DNA from: Pararge aegeria
Lineage: Eukaryota > Arthropoda > Insecta > Lepidoptera > Nymphalidae
Assembly: GCF_905163445.1 (NCBI RefSeq)
Contig: NC_053205.1
Coordinates: 4,216,001 to 4,280,000, forward strand
Reading direction: 5' to 3'
Length of the DNA: 64,000 nt
Positions within the stretch are counted from its first letter, which is position 1, and each line of letters starts with the position of its first letter. This document shows positions 1-13,484 of this stretch, piece after piece. Under the pieces are notes generated by a model. It worked only from the letters and a program-made list of their open reading frames with translations. It made no database searches and had not been told where the DNA came from. Both the position numbers and the translations under genes were made by a program.

Positions 1-145
1 CTAGAACTTGCATTTCGAGAGACACTCTGATCGGGCACTTAGCTTAGCAGCACCCGCGTAGGGACTGTTATGGTAGTTACGTCTTAATATAGATTCCTGA
101 GCGGGGAACCGTACCGTAGAAATTAATAATTTGGAATATCCATAC
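1..145 (+). repeat. Dispersed repeat, copy 1 of 2 in the window
   Basis: About 140 bp of moderate-GC sequence precedes the satellite. It matches 24528-24660 in the same orientation, with long identical blocks such as gcagcacccgcgtagggac and gttatggtagttacgtct and small indels near the ends. I do not recognise it. The two copies bracket the satellite plus nested retroelement block, so they could be ends of a large element, a duplicated flank, or two independent copies of a dispersed repeat. Confidence 0.6.
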
Positions 146-3100
146 TAAAATGTCATAATCGATATTAAAATCTATATCAAATATCGATTTTGATATCGAT
201 ATTTATATCGATTTTATGTTGATGTTAATATAGATATCGATTATAATATCGATATCGATAATGACAACGATAGTTATTATAATCGATATCTATATTGATA
301 TCGATATTTAAATTGATATCATTATCGTTAATATCAATATCGATATCGATATTGACATCTATAGTTGTTATTTATATCGATATTGTTATCGATATCGATA
401 GTTATTATTTATATCGATATTGACATCGATTTTAATATCGATATTAATATCAATTTTAATATCGATATCGATGTCAATATCGTTATCGATTTCAATATCG
501 ATATAAATAATAACTATCGATATCGATAACAATATCGATATAAATAACAACTATAGATGTCAATATCGATATCGATATAAATAATAACTATCGATATCGA
601 TATCGATACAAATAATAACTATATGTCAATATAGATATCGATTATAATATCGATATCGATATTGACATCGATTTTAATATCGATATCGATATTGACATCG
701 ATTTTAATATCGATTTCGATATTTAATTTGATTTCGATATCGATATTGTTATCGATATCGATAGTTATTATTTGTATCGATATTGATATCAATATCGATA
801 TATTGACATCTATAGTTGTTATTTATATCGATATTGTTATCGATATCGATAGTTATTATTTGTATCGATATCGATATTTAAATTTATATCGATATCGATA
901 TCGATAATTATTATTTATATCGATATAAATAATAACTATCGTTGTCAATATCGATATCGATATTATAATCGCTATCGATATAAATAACCACTATAGATAA
1001 TATAAATCAATATCGTTGTCAATATCGATATCGATATTATAATCGATATCTATATTGATATCGATATTTAAATTGATATCGATATCGATATCAATTTAAA
1101 TAATAACTATCGTTGTCAATATCGATATCGATATTATAATCGATATCTATATTGACATATAGTTATTATTTGTATCGATATCGATATCGATAGTTATTAT
1201 TTATATCGATATCGATATCGATATCGATAGTTATTATTTATATCGATATCGATAGTTATTATTTATATCGATATTGATATCGATATTATAATCGATATCT
1301 ATATTGATATCGATAAAAATTTAAATATCGATATTGATATAAATAATAATTATCGATATCGATATCAATTTAAATATCGATATCAATATAGATATCGATT
1401 ATAATATCGATATCGATATTGACAACGATATTGATTTATATTATCTATAGTGGTTATTTATATCGATAGCGATTATAATATCGATATCGATATTGAATAT
1501 AAATTTAAATATCGATATCGATACAAATAATAACTATCGATATCGATAACAATATCGATATAAATAACAACTATAGATGTCAATATATCGATATTGATAT
1601 CAATATCGATACAAATAATAACTATCGATATCGATAACAATATCGATATCAAAATCAAATTAAATATCGATATCGATATTAATATCGATAAAAATAATAA
1701 CTATCGATGTCAATATCGATATCTATATTGATATCGATGTCAATATCGATATCTATATTGATATTGATATCGATATCGATATCGATAATTATTAAATAAT
1801 AACTATCGATATCGATAACAATATCGATATCAAAATCAAATTAAATATCGATATCGATATTAATATCGATATAAATAATTATTATTTATATCGATATCGA
1901 TATTTAAATTGATATCGATATCGATATTGACATCTATAGTTGTTATTTATATCGATTTTGCTATCGATATCGATAGTTATTATTTATATTGATATTGATA
2001 TCGATATCGATATCGATATTGACATCGATAGTTATTATTTATATCGATATTAATATCAATATCGATATTGGCATCGATTTTAATATCGATATATTTATAT
2101 CGATATCGATATTTAAATTGATATCGATAACATTAATTATTATTTATATCGATATAAATAATAACTATCGTTGACATTATCGATATCGATATTATAATCG
2201 ATATCTATATTGATATCGATATTTAAATTGATATCATTATCGTTAATTTCAATATCGATATCGGTATTGACATCGATTTTATATTGATATCGATATCGAT
2301 AGCAATATAGATATTGATATAAATAATAACTATCGTTGTCAATATCGATATCGATATTATAATCGATATCTATATTGATATCGATATCGATATTGACATC
2401 GATAGTTATTATTTATATCGATATAAATAATAATTAATGTTATCGATATCAATTTAAATATCGATATCGATATAAATAATAATTTTCGATATCGATATAA
2501 ATAATAACTATCGATATCGATATCAATATTGATGTAAATAATAATTATCGATATCGATATTATAATCGATATCAATATTGACATCGATTTTAATATCGAT
2601 ATAAATAATAACTATCGCAGTCAATATCGATATCGATATCGATAATTATAATTTATATCGATATCGATATTTAAATTAATATCGATATCGATATTGACAT
2701 CGATTTTAATATCGAAATCGATATCGATATCAATATAGATATCGATATAAATAATAACTATCGTTGACATTATCGATATCGATATTATAATCGATATCTA
2801 TATTGGTATCGATATTTAAATTGATATCATTATCGTTAATTTCAATATCGATATCGGTATTGACATCGATTTTATATTGATATCGATATCGATAGCAATA
2901 TAGATATTGATATAAATAATAACTATCGTTGTCAATATCGATATCGATATTATAATCGATATCTATATTGATATCGATATCGATATTAAAATCGATGTCA
3001 ATATCGATATAATATCGATATCGATATCAATTAAAATATCGATATCGATATAAATAATAATAATCGATATCGATATCGATAGTTATTATTTATATCGATA

Positions 3101-6100
3101 TCGATATCTCGTTATTAAAATCGATGTCAATATCGATATCGATATAAATATCAATATAGATATCGATTATAATATCGATATCGATATCAATTAAAATATC
3201 GATATCGATATAAATAATAATAATCGATATCGATATCGACAGTTATTATTTATATCGATATTGATATCGATATTATAATCGATATCTATATTGATATCGA
3301 TATAAATTTAAATATCGATATCGATATAAATAATAATTATCGATATCGATATTGACATCTATAGTTGTTATTTATATCGATTTTGTTATCGATATCGATA
3401 TTATGAATATCCATATCGATATTATGATTGATATCTATATCGATATTGATTTATATTAAAAAAAGATATATATCGATATAGATATCGATCATAATATCGA
3501 TATGGATATTCATAATATCGATATCGATAACAAAATCGATATAAATAACAACTATAGATGTCAATATCGATATCGATAATTATTATTTATATCGATATCG
3601 ATATTTAAATTTATATCGATATCAATATAGATATCGATTATAATATCGATATCAATATCGATATAAATAATAACTATCGATATCGATATCGATTATTATT
3701 ATTTATATCGATATCGATATTTTAACTGATATTGATATCGATATTATAATCGATATCTATATTGATATTTATATCGATATCGATATTGACATCGATTTTA
3801 ATAACGAGATATCGATATCGATATAAATAATAACTATCGATATCAATATCGATTATTATTATTTATATCGATATCGATATTTTAATTGATATCGATATCG
3901 ATATTATAATCGATATCTATATTGATATTTATATCGATATCGATATTGACATCGATTTTAATAACGATATCGATATCTATCGATATTATAATCGATATCA
4001 ATATAGATATCGATTATAATATCGATATCGATATTGACAACGATAGTTATTATTTATATCAATATCTATATTGCTATCGATATCGATATCAATATAAAAT
4101 CGATGTCAATACCGATATCGATATTGAAATTAACGATAATGATATCAATTTAAATATCGATATCAATATAGATATCGATTATAATATCGATATCGATAAT
4201 GTCAACGATAGTTATTATTTATATCGATATCTATATTGATATCGATATCGATTTCGATATTAAAAGCGATGTCAATATCGATATCGATATTAATTTAAAT
4301 ATCGATATCGATATAAATTATAATTATCGATATCAATATCAGTTAAAATATCGATATCGATATAAATAATAATAATCGATATCGATATCGATAGTTATTT
4401 TTATATAAATAATAATAATCGATATCGATATCGATAGTTATTATTTATATCGATATTGATATCGATATTATAATCGATATCTATATTGATATCGATAAAA
4501 ATTTAAATATCGATATCGATATAAATAATAATTATCGATATCGATATTATAATCGATATCGATCATAATATCGATATCGATATTATGAATATCCATATCG
4601 ATATAAATAATAACTACAGATATCGATTTTGTTATCGATATCGATAATTATTATTTACATCGATATCGATATCGATATCGATAGTTATTTTTTATATTGA
4701 CATTGATATCAATATCGATATCGATATTTAAATTGATATCGATATCGATATTATAATCGGTATCTATATTGATATTGATATCGATATCGATATCGTTATT
4801 AAAATCGATGTCAATATCGATATCGATATCAATATCAATATAGATATCGATTATAATATCGATATCGATATCAATTTAAATATCGGTATCGATATAAATA
4901 ATAATAATCGATATCGATATCGATAGTTATTATTTATAGCGATATTAATATCGATATTATGATCAATATCTATATAAATATCAAAATTTTAATATCGATT
5001 TTTATATCGATATCCATTTAGATATTGATTTAAATATCGATATAGAAATCGATTTTAATATCGTTATTAAAATAGATAGATATCGATATCGATAATAAAA
5101 TTTAAGTATCGATATCGATTTTAATATGATTGATATCAATATCAATATCGATCATAATATCGATGTCGTTATCGATATCAATATAGATATCAATCATAAT
5201 ATCGATATGGATATTCATAATATCATAATATCAATCAATCATAATATCGATATCGATATTATGAATATCCATATCGATATTATGATTGATATCTATATCG
5301 ATATTGATCTATATTAAAAAAGATATATATCAATTATCGATATCGATATAGATATCGATTTTAATCGTTATTTATATCGATATTGTTATCGATATCGGTA
5401 GTTATTTTTTATATTGATATTGATATCGATAACAATATCGATATAAATAACAACTATAGATGTCAATATCGATATCGATATTATAATCGATATCTATATA
5501 AAAATTTAAATATCGATATCGATATAAATAATAATTATCGATATCGATATAGATATCGATTTTAATCGTTATTTATACCGATATCGATAACAATATGTTA
5601 TCGATATCGGTAGTTATTTTTTATATTGATATTGATATCGATATCGATATCGATATTGACAACGATATTGATTTATATTGATATCGATGATGATATCGAT
5701 ATCGATATTGACATCGATAGTTATTATTTATATCGATATAAATAATAATTATCGATATCGATATAAAAATTATTATTTATATCGATATCTATATTGATAT
5801 CGATATCGATATCGATATAAATAATAACTATCGATATCGATAACAATATCGATATAAATAACAACTATAGATGTCAATATCGATATCGATATAAATAATA
5901 ACTATCGATATCGATATCGATACAAATAATAACTATATGTCAATATAGATATCGATTATAATATCGATATCGATATTGACAACGATAGTTATTATTTAAA
6001 ATCGATAAATATCGATATCAATATAGATATCGATTATAATATCGATATCGATATTGACAACTATATTGATTTATATTATCTATAGTGGTTATTTATATCG

Positions 6101-7350
6101 ATAGCGATTATAATATCGATATCGATATTGACAACGATAGTTATAATTTATATCGATATAAATAATAATTATCGATATCGATATCGATATAAATTTAAAT
6201 ATCGATATCGATACAAATAATAACTATCGATATCGATAACAATATCGATATAAATAACAACTATAGATGTCAATATATCGATATCGATATCGATATCTAT
6301 ATTATGAATATCGATATCGATGTTTAAATTGATATCGATATCGATATTGACATCGATTTTAATATCGATATCGATATCGATATCAATATAGATATCGATA
6401 TCTATATTCATAATATAGATATCGATATCGATATCGATATATTGACATCTATAGTTGTTATTTATATCGATATTGTTATCGATATCGAAAGTTATTATTT
6501 GTATCGATATCGATATTTAAATTTATATCGATATCGATATCGATAATTATTATTTATATCGATATAAATAATAACTATCGTTGTCAATATCGATATCGAT
6601 ATTATAATCGCTATCGATATAAATAACCACTATAGATAATATAAATCAATATAGTTGTCAATATCGATATCGATATTATAATCGATATCTATATTGATAT
6701 CGATATTTATCGATTTTAAATAATAACTATCGTTGTCAATATCGATATCGATATTATAATCGATATCTATATTGACATATAGTTATTATTTGTATCGATA
6801 TCGATATCGATAGTTATTATTTATATCGATATCGATATTGACATCTATAGTTGTTATTTATATCGATATTGTTATCGATATCGATAGTTATTATTTATAT
6901 CGATATTGATATCGATATCGATATTGACATCGATATCGATATTAAAATTGATATTAATATCGATATTATAATCGATATCTATATTAACATCGATATTAAA
7001 ATTGATATCGATTAAGATATCGATATTAATATGAAATAATGATCGATATCGATATCGATATTCATAATATAGATATCGATATCGATATTCATACTATAGA
7101 TATCGATATCGATATAGATATCAATCATAATATCGATATCTATATCGATATTGATATCGATTTTAATATCGATATTAAAATAGATATATATCAATTATCG
7201 ATATCGATATAGATATCAATCATAATATCGATATCTATATCGATATTGATATTGATATCTATATCAATATCTATATAGACATAAATAATAACTATGGATA
7301 ACAATATCGATATTAAAATTGATATCGATTTAGATATCGATATTAAAATT
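146..7350. repeat. ATCGAT-type palindromic satellite array
   Basis: Seven kilobases are built almost only from TATCGATA, ATCGATATCGAT and spacers such as ATAAATAATAACT or TTGACATC. The core is self-complementary, so both strands read alike. Open frames here encode only I/D/N/Y-rich repeats and are not genes. A longer order is visible. A block of about 210 bp at 2161-2370 recurs at 2757-2965 and appears inverted around 4010-4150. A block at about 950-1065 recurs inverted at about 1385-1490 and again in both orientations near 6020-6130 and 6585-6710. No transposon ends were found at the edges. Confidence 0.95.
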
Positions 7351-7615
7351 GATATCTATTTACTACGGTCTCTAATGTACACAATAAACGAAAACAAACA
7401 ATACGTACGTGCGATATCATCATTATCACGCACCCGCCCGCCACTGTCACTGCATTCCGCACTCTGCACTTTGCACTTTCACCGATAACATGCGCACTGC
7501 AAATAAATAAACTTAATATAGGTAACCTACTTATATATATATCTATCTATCTTCATCGGTCGGTCATTCAGTCAGTTGTATATATATCATCGATAGATAT
7601 CAATCATAATATACT
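7351..7615. other. Non-satellite interruption in the array
   Basis: A complex stretch of about 260 bp breaks the satellite. It contains a GC-richer block (about 7400-7490) and short AT microsatellites near 7530-7590. No gene, RNA or transposon ends are recognisable. It may be original single-copy sequence captured within the array. Confidence 0.5.
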
Positions 7616-7617
7616 CC

Positions 7618-7725
7618 CTTGGATTTAATATTTTTACAGGGTGATTCCTTATGAAATATAAGAATGCATCCTTCAATATTATTTCGTAATTTTGTTATAC
7701 GAACCTTAACCTTTTAAATTTTTAA
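7618..7725 (-). repeat. MITE family A fragment
   Basis: Read on the minus strand it carries the family consensus seen repeatedly in this window: an end near ACNAAATTACGAAATA, a middle AAGGATGCATTCTTATATTT, and an end with TCACCCTGTAAAAATATTAA. Related copies lie near 30297, 33116, 37663, 42240, 42484, 48605 and 52848. No coding capacity. Confidence 0.6.
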
Positions 7726-7915
7726 ATTGCAAACTAAAAAGATTACTTTGTTAGAAAATTTTTATTTAACTAAAAGTGCTCTGGCTACACTACTCTGTAT
7801 CCCTTCTCAGTGCAGATGTGAGGTACGATCAAATGATGGTACTGTTGACTCGTGACCTGCGCACGTCATGACTAACTGTTTTAATTAATTTTGTCTTTGC
7901 TGTAGTAATTAGATA
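7726..7915. other. Unassigned spacer inside the satellite region
   Basis: AT-rich and not satellite-like. I see no open frame, RNA or repeat with a partner elsewhere in the window. Confidence 0.5.
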
Positions 7916-8300
7916 ATATAGATATCAATATCGATATCTATATGATGAATATCGATATCGATATTGTGATTGATATCTATCGATGATATATATTAATTAT
8001 CGATATCGATATCGATAATTGATATATATTTATTTTAATATCGATATTAAAATCGATATCATTATCGATATAGATATCGATATTGATATAATATCAATCA
8101 TAATATCGATATTGATATAATATCAATCATAATATCGATATAGATATCGATATTATGATTGATTGACTATTAATAGCGATATCGATTTTAATATCGATAT
8201 TAAAAAAGATATTGATATCGATATTTCAATTAATATTAAAATTTTGATATCGATATCCATTTAGATATCGATCATAATATCGATATTAAAATCGATATCA
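7916..8300. repeat. ATCGAT satellite, right-hand segment
   Basis: The same ATCGAT-based palindromic repeat resumes for about 385 bp, more degenerate than the main array and richer in TATTAAAAT and AATCATAATATCGAT variants. It ends just before the tRNA-like sequence. Confidence 0.9.
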
Positions 8301-8397
8301 AAAAGAGATGACACATAGCTTTTGATAATTCTTTATTTTTTAATAGTGCTGTAAACCTACACAATTTAAATTTTTTAAATATAAAATGCATATAAAA

Positions 8398-8474
8398 AAA
8401 ACGGAACCGACAGGATTTGAACCTGCGATTCTCTGGCAATCGTGGCCGGAGCGTTTTGACCACAAAGCTACGGC
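8398..8474 (-). tRNA. tRNA-like sequence (probable tRNA pseudogene), split by a hAT element
   Basis: On the minus strand it has an A-box-like TAGCTTTGTGG, a B-box-like GGTTCAAATCC, a T arm GCAGG/CCTGT around TTCAAAT, an anticodon-arm-like CCGGC/GCCAG around loop CACGATT, and a T-run terminator just downstream. If the loop is read normally the anticodon would be CGA, but position 33 is A instead of T and the acceptor stem is imperfect. The first bases of the 5' half lie at 10177-10185, beyond the inserted hAT element. It may be a degenerate tRNA or a tRNA-derived SINE head. Confidence 0.5.
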
Positions 8475-10168
8475 CAGTGGCGTGCATTGCATATATGCAA
8501 ATAAGCAGTGCATACCCTCAGGGTCTTAAAGAGCCTTCAGATAGGACCATTAAAGTTTTGTAATTAAAAAAACACTTAGTAAAAAATATATGAAAGCGCC
8601 ATCTAGTAATGAGCGGCCAAACTTCTAGGTCAATTGTCGCTAGACAGGCGACAGCGCACCCAGCGCGCGCGAGGCTTATAGCGTACAAAATAAAATCTTC
8701 TATTTCGTATTTTAATTTTTAACCGTATGCTAAACATTAACCTTTTAAAACACGTAAAAATACCTATATTATTATTTAAATCTCATGTTATCGATTGCAG
8801 GGTAAATCAATTATTATAAATCACTCGACATATGACGCCATCTACTGTTGCATAGAAATATCAAATAAAATAATCACGCCCAAAGAAAGAATCGTTCTGC
8901 TAGATGTTTGCGTGCAAGTTAGTAGTGTGTGTCGTGTAATGTTATAATCGTGCGCTTGTACTTACAAGATTAGCATCGGTCTTATGTGAACAGTTTCATT
9001 CTAAATTCTCTAAGTATGGGTGTCTATAAGCACTGCTTACGGAAGTGGATAATCAATTACGTGTTTGAATTTTTTATGAATAAAATGATTTGCTTGGTTT
9101 GTTATTGTTGTAAACTGCCATTATTCTTTTTTAGAATTAAAAATATCATTAACAAGTGTAAATACCTTACAGTGTCTTTTAAGAAAATTAAGGAACTAAT
9201 ATTATCAAATTTATTGTTTATGTTATAGTTATGAAATCAAACGCTGTCTTAATTATAACGAATGAATAGTTTACGTTTTTCAGGAATCATTGGAAAGTGA
9301 GAAAGTTAACAATAAATATTGTTTTTATTTATTGTTTACATATCAAAGTCAAATAGCGTTCTAACCTATACTTACAAAAAAATTAAAAACATATTTTGAC
9401 TAATTTCGATTGCAATATTTTCATTGGCATATTCAATCGCCATTATTGTTTACTTTCGAACAATGCTCTATGGCGTTGGTGATAAATAAACGGTTTAAGT
9501 GCATAAATTCAGTAACTTATAAAAGTTTGAGTAGTGATAGTTTAATGTGTTAAGGTTAATTTATAGTTTATTCATTCACTTTATAATGAAAGCATATTCG
9601 GCGGCCTTTGTTTGGGTTCAGTGTGCCTGGAAAAAGTACTTGAGAAAACTTTAATTTCTATCCCTATATCGTAAAATTAGAAATCATTCGCAAAGGAAGG
9701 TGTGTACCAATGTTACAAATATCCCAAAAAAAAGGTGATAAAGTAACACGTATGTTTAATAATAAATATTACGAAAACTATTCTTGGCTAAGCGCCACCA
9801 ATCGATTATTTTGCTTTCATTTTGTTTTATTGTCCAATATACGTAAAGTGTGGAATGATAAAGGATATTGTGATCTTAATAATTTTCATAAAGACGCTAA
9901 AAACATGATATGTTGGAAAAAAATAATATCATCATCAGTGTGCTTAGAAAATGCTGCCGAATGGTGTGTCATAATTTTGTGACGTAAATCAGGGTATGTA
10001 GTTTTATTCAATTAGCAGTAGATACACGATAGTATTAACTCAATCAAAGATATAACTTTCGTAAAGTAATATGATTATAAACCGACTTATCTAAAATGTA
10101 AATATTACTTTATGTTTGTGCTGAACACCTTGTGCATACCCTGGGTCCAAGGGCTATGCACGCCACTG
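8475..10168 (+). mobile_element. hAT DNA transposon, internally decayed
   Basis: The ends are inverted repeats, cagtggcgtgca on the left and its complement tgcacgccactg on the right. They are flanked by a perfect 8 bp target duplication gctacggc (8467-8474 and 10169-10176), the hallmark of hAT insertion. Length is 1,694 bp, too short for an intact element. Only an N-terminal transposase remnant is visible (see 9710). The rest is AT-rich and non-coding. Two short relatives with the same ends sit at 41113 and 51321. Confidence 0.85.
9710..9982 (+). pseudogene. hAT transposase remnant (TTF-type zinc-finger region)
   Basis: The 90-codon open frame contains YENYSWLSATNRLFCFHFVL followed by VWNDKGYCDLNNFHKDAKN. 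This is the pattern of the TTF zinc finger at the start of many hAT transposases: Y..WL, then N.LFCF..., then W...G..DL..., then a histidine/lysine-rich tail. The catalytic domain and the dimerisation region are absent, so it cannot encode an active enzyme. The assignment rests on motif order and on its location inside an element with hAT ends. Confidence 0.65.
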
Positions 10169-10185
10169 GCTACGGCCCACCTTTT

Positions 10186-11058
10186 ACCCATTAAAAAATT
10201 CAAAATCCATTTATTTTAAGTAAGCCACTATTGAAACGTCAAGTCAGTCGTCAAGTTTAAAAAGTAAGGTACTTATTGAGATAAGTCGAACACACGCATG
10301 TAGCAAAACTTATATTTCCCCACTCATTTCATTTTACAGGTAAAACTATTAAACGCGTGACGGACACAATTAGCCTCAGCGAGTCCACACGCCGCGCCTC
10401 TCCCCGCGCGCCGTTGCCCCTCTTTTTAACACGCTTTTATTTCTTTTCTTTTCTTTTATGACTTCTTTGGACGCTATTTTGACCCACTTTAAACGGTCAG
10501 ATTTCGTTCAAACTTTGTAGACATATCGACGACCGATGACAATCCACTAATAAATTTGAGAAGATTGTTGCAATTTTCAATATAAAAAATATGATTTCTT
10601 AGTTTTTTCGAACTATTAATTAGAATTACTACAGCGCCATGTAGACCCAAATGTAAAAAACTATGGCGTTACCAACAGATGGCGTTCGCGTACCTATCAA
10701 CGAAGTCTAAGGTAAAATACGAATTCCACAGAAAACATTAAGCTACTAGATGGTAGAGGGCGTTAGCTGTTATTTTTTAATTGGTTGTTGGAGAATTATT
10801 TCTCCGATTGATTCATCATCGGATGAAGAAGGTTAGTAATGTTTTCTTTGTTTTCTTATCCTCTTAGTAAAAATAAGGTAATTAAAAGTTTTGGAACGCA
10901 CTGGGATTGACGGCGAGTCATTAACTTTGTCGTATTCCAAAACAAGATGTCAAAATAGGCAATGAGGCATTGGAGTTGACTGCGAGTCTTCAACGATGAC
11001 CTAAGCAGAAAATACGTACAATCTAAATTAGATGTAACGTTCCTCTGCGAACTTATGA
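10186..11058. other. Unassigned sequence between the hAT and DIRS elements
   Basis: Contains a short LINE-like piece near 10206-10250 (gaaacgtcaagtcag, also seen at 52115), a GC-rich patch near 10370-10420, and AT-rich sequence. I see no gene. The left end of the DIRS element may lie here, but I found no terminal repeat pairing with the right-hand structure at 24171-24514. Confidence 0.4.
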
Positions 11059-12090
11059 AAAAAGAAACTAACAAAATTTTCTTTTTCGAACTACCTCAAA
11101 TTAAAATTATCAAAAATAAAATCACAAATTGTTATTTTAGATAACGGAAATCATGAACACAACTGTGACACGATCCCTGATTCAATACCAATTGCACCAG
11201 ACATCGCACAAGAGGCGGGGTCGGTGCCAATCGATATCCCCGACCAAAATGAGGAAATAACTGAGCCTGGCCTTCACGAAGAAGCCGCCGCTAGCGGGTT
11301 GTCTGATTTGGACCCCGAAATACTGGCTGCTCTTGGAGAATCCACGTCGGAATCACCTGACTATGGTGAAAACATACATGAGAATTTATCCAAATTGTGG
11401 CTTCCTGTATTAAGGAAAGGTTTGCCCAAAGAAAATAAAGAGAAGTTGCTGAAAGACTACCCTATTCCAGACAACTGTAGACTTCTGCAAGCGCCGAAAC
11501 TAAATGCAGAAATATCGGCTGCAATACCGGACATGGTTCGTAATCGCGACAAAACGCTCACCGCATCACAACAGCAGCTGGGTTCGGGTATAACCGCTAT
11601 CAACCGAGGCATTGATTTGCTTCTAAAGAGTGACAACAAGGTCCAAGCGATGAAGCATCTCAGCAACGGTTGCAGACTCCTTTGCGATTCACATTATACA
11701 GCGTATCAAAGTAGAATAAAACTTATTACTCCCAGTTTAGATAAATCATTTTTACATATGATTAATGAGTCCGAGCGGGACGATTTCTTGTTTGGTTCAA
11801 CATTATCGGATAGGATAAAGGCCGCTAAGGCCATCGAGAAGCAGGGCCTTTCCATTAAAAAACCTGTCAAGCCCCATAAACCCACAGCTCTGCCGTCAAG
11901 CACTCGTTCTTCCTACCAGGGAAACTGGAACGCGCCTCCTCGGTACCCGGCGAACAGGGGGGGGCGCGGAGGTTACAACAGGAGGCTACCAACGACCTCA
12001 GGGCCTCGTCGCCCATACACAGCGTCTGCACAGTCGCAGCGAACTGCTACCCAGGACAAGCCGCGTGCCCCCGCGCAGGCTCACCATTAA
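11059..12090 (+). pseudogene. DIRS retroelement gag-like ORF
   Basis: An open frame of about 340 codons with no in-frame ATG at its start; the first possible start downstream is a GTG at 11224. It carries the typical DIRS gag features: an acidic N-terminus, a helical core (LSKLWLPVLRKGLPKENKEK, then DKTLTASQQQLGSGITAINR), and a basic Gly/Arg/Pro-rich tail (NRGGRGGYNRR). It sits immediately upstream of DIRS RT, RNase H and tyrosine recombinase in the expected order. A 5' truncation or an unseen upstream exon ending at a TTTTAG site near 11140 could explain the missing ATG. Confidence 0.7.
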
Positions 12091-12924
12091 CGCAGTACAT
12101 ACAGGCAGACTTACTCACTTTTATGATTGTTGGTTACAAATTACTAATAATAGTGTTGTTTTGGATTGGATAAAACATGGTGACACCATACCATTCCGTA
12201 CTTCAGTTACTGATTAACTGAAGTACGAGTAGTAAAGAATACCTCAAAATAATTTTTCACAAACTAAAATAATTGAAATGCTCAAAGCGATAAATAAATT
12301 AATAACAATAGGGGCTATATCTGAGTGCAAAGAGACAAAAGATCAATTCATTTCAAAGATATTTCTCACTTTGAAACCTAACGGCGTTTTATATTAAATT
12401 TAAAGCCCCTTAATAAATTTATCCGTAACGAGCACTTCCAAATGGAGGATTACCGAACGGCATGTAAATTAATACCACGCGATGGATGCCTAGCCACAAT
12501 CGATCTGAAAGACGCATATTTTCTCATACCTATCCGGTTTTCCGACCGTAAGTACTTGAGATTCCAGTTTCAGCCCCATAATTCGGCTAAAACATATACT
12601 TATAGCTTTAATGGCGTCCCGTTCGGTTTATCTGTAGCTCCACGGGTATTTACTAAAGTAATGAGGGAAGTGATGGGCTATCTAAGATACCGTGGCTTTC
12701 AGTCAGTATGTTATTATTTAGATGACATTTTATGTATCGGCGACACATGCGATCAGTGCATGGATAACGTTAACGAAACGTTAAAGTTACTCAATTGTCT
12801 AGGATTCGTCGTTAATTACGACAAGAGTAATCTCATACCGCAACAATCCTGCAAGTTCCTAGGTTTTGTATACCATACTAAAAGCATAAGCATATCTCTT
12901 CCCCACGATAAACGTGTTAAAATT
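12091..12924 (+). pseudogene. DIRS reverse transcriptase, 5' part, interrupted by a BEL element
   Basis: Fingers and palm of a DIRS-type RT. The N-terminal part (12100-12440) is readable only with frameshifts and stops. The frame from 12442 is clean and contains CLATIDLKDAYFLIPI (motif A), GVPFGLSVAPRVF (motif B) and the catalytic YYLDDIL at about 12714-12734 (motif C), then KFLGFVYHT. The frame runs straight into the BEL 5' LTR at 12925. The rest of the domain resumes at 21949 after the insertion. Confidence 0.85.
12197..12227. repeat. Perfect 13 bp inverted repeat, 5 nt spacer
   Basis: Arms cgtacttcagtta and taactgaagtacg around ctgat, inside the degraded N-terminal RT region. It is one of several perfect short-spacer inverted duplications in the window. 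Confidence 0.9.
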
Positions 12925-13216
12925 TGTGCGGGACGGTCAGCTGATTTCGTTTAGAGTTAATATTTCGTGTGCCTAATTTTAAGATAACATGTAAATAGTT
13001 TTAAGTTTTGTAATAGAATTTAATAGGTAACATTTAATAGGTAATAATAGCATTTTAGAAATAAGCATATTTTAACAATAATTGCCCTTATGTAACTGGA
13101 ACAAAATAACGCCCTCTGATTGGCCGAGAAATAGAACCAATCAGAGGGCCTGTTTTATTGTGGCAAATTTAATATAAATACCGTACCCGTTTGTACGCCG
13201 AGTCAGTGCGTCATAG
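12925..13216 (+). repeat. BEL 5' LTR, left part
   Basis: Matches 21541-21832 nearly base for base. It carries an inverted pair ccctctgattgg / ccaatcagaggg, giving CCAAT boxes in both orientations, followed by a TATA-like taatataaatacc, a plausible LTR promoter. It is interrupted after gccgagtcagt by the Jockey-like insertion. Confidence 0.92.
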
Positions 13217-13484
13217 ACGTGCTCGGCTGCCGTCGAGTGCACACGCATGCACCGGCGCTCGGGTCCGCTACAGTTCGGTTTCGCGTGACTGCCTACCGAA
13301 CACACTGCGTCCAGCGGCGGCGCTCGGAACTACACGCCTTTCCTCTCCGATTGGGTTCCCGGTCTGCCACCAGCGGCAAGCCCCGGGGACCGGGTCGGTG
13401 GGGTTGGCGTGCCGGCACCGCGGCTCGGACCGCGCCTAGGCAGCTCCGCCCCGCAACACGCACCGCGTCCCGCGTACCGCGCCC

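Noticed and set aside
662..7194. Open frames of 60-105 codons encoding I/D/N/Y repeats in the satellite
   Set aside because: They are translations of ATCGATATCGAT-type repeats in any frame and occur equally on both strands.
11224..12090. Host gene reading of the 288-codon frame
   Set aside because: Composition and position directly before DIRS RT fit retroelement gag; no ATG start.
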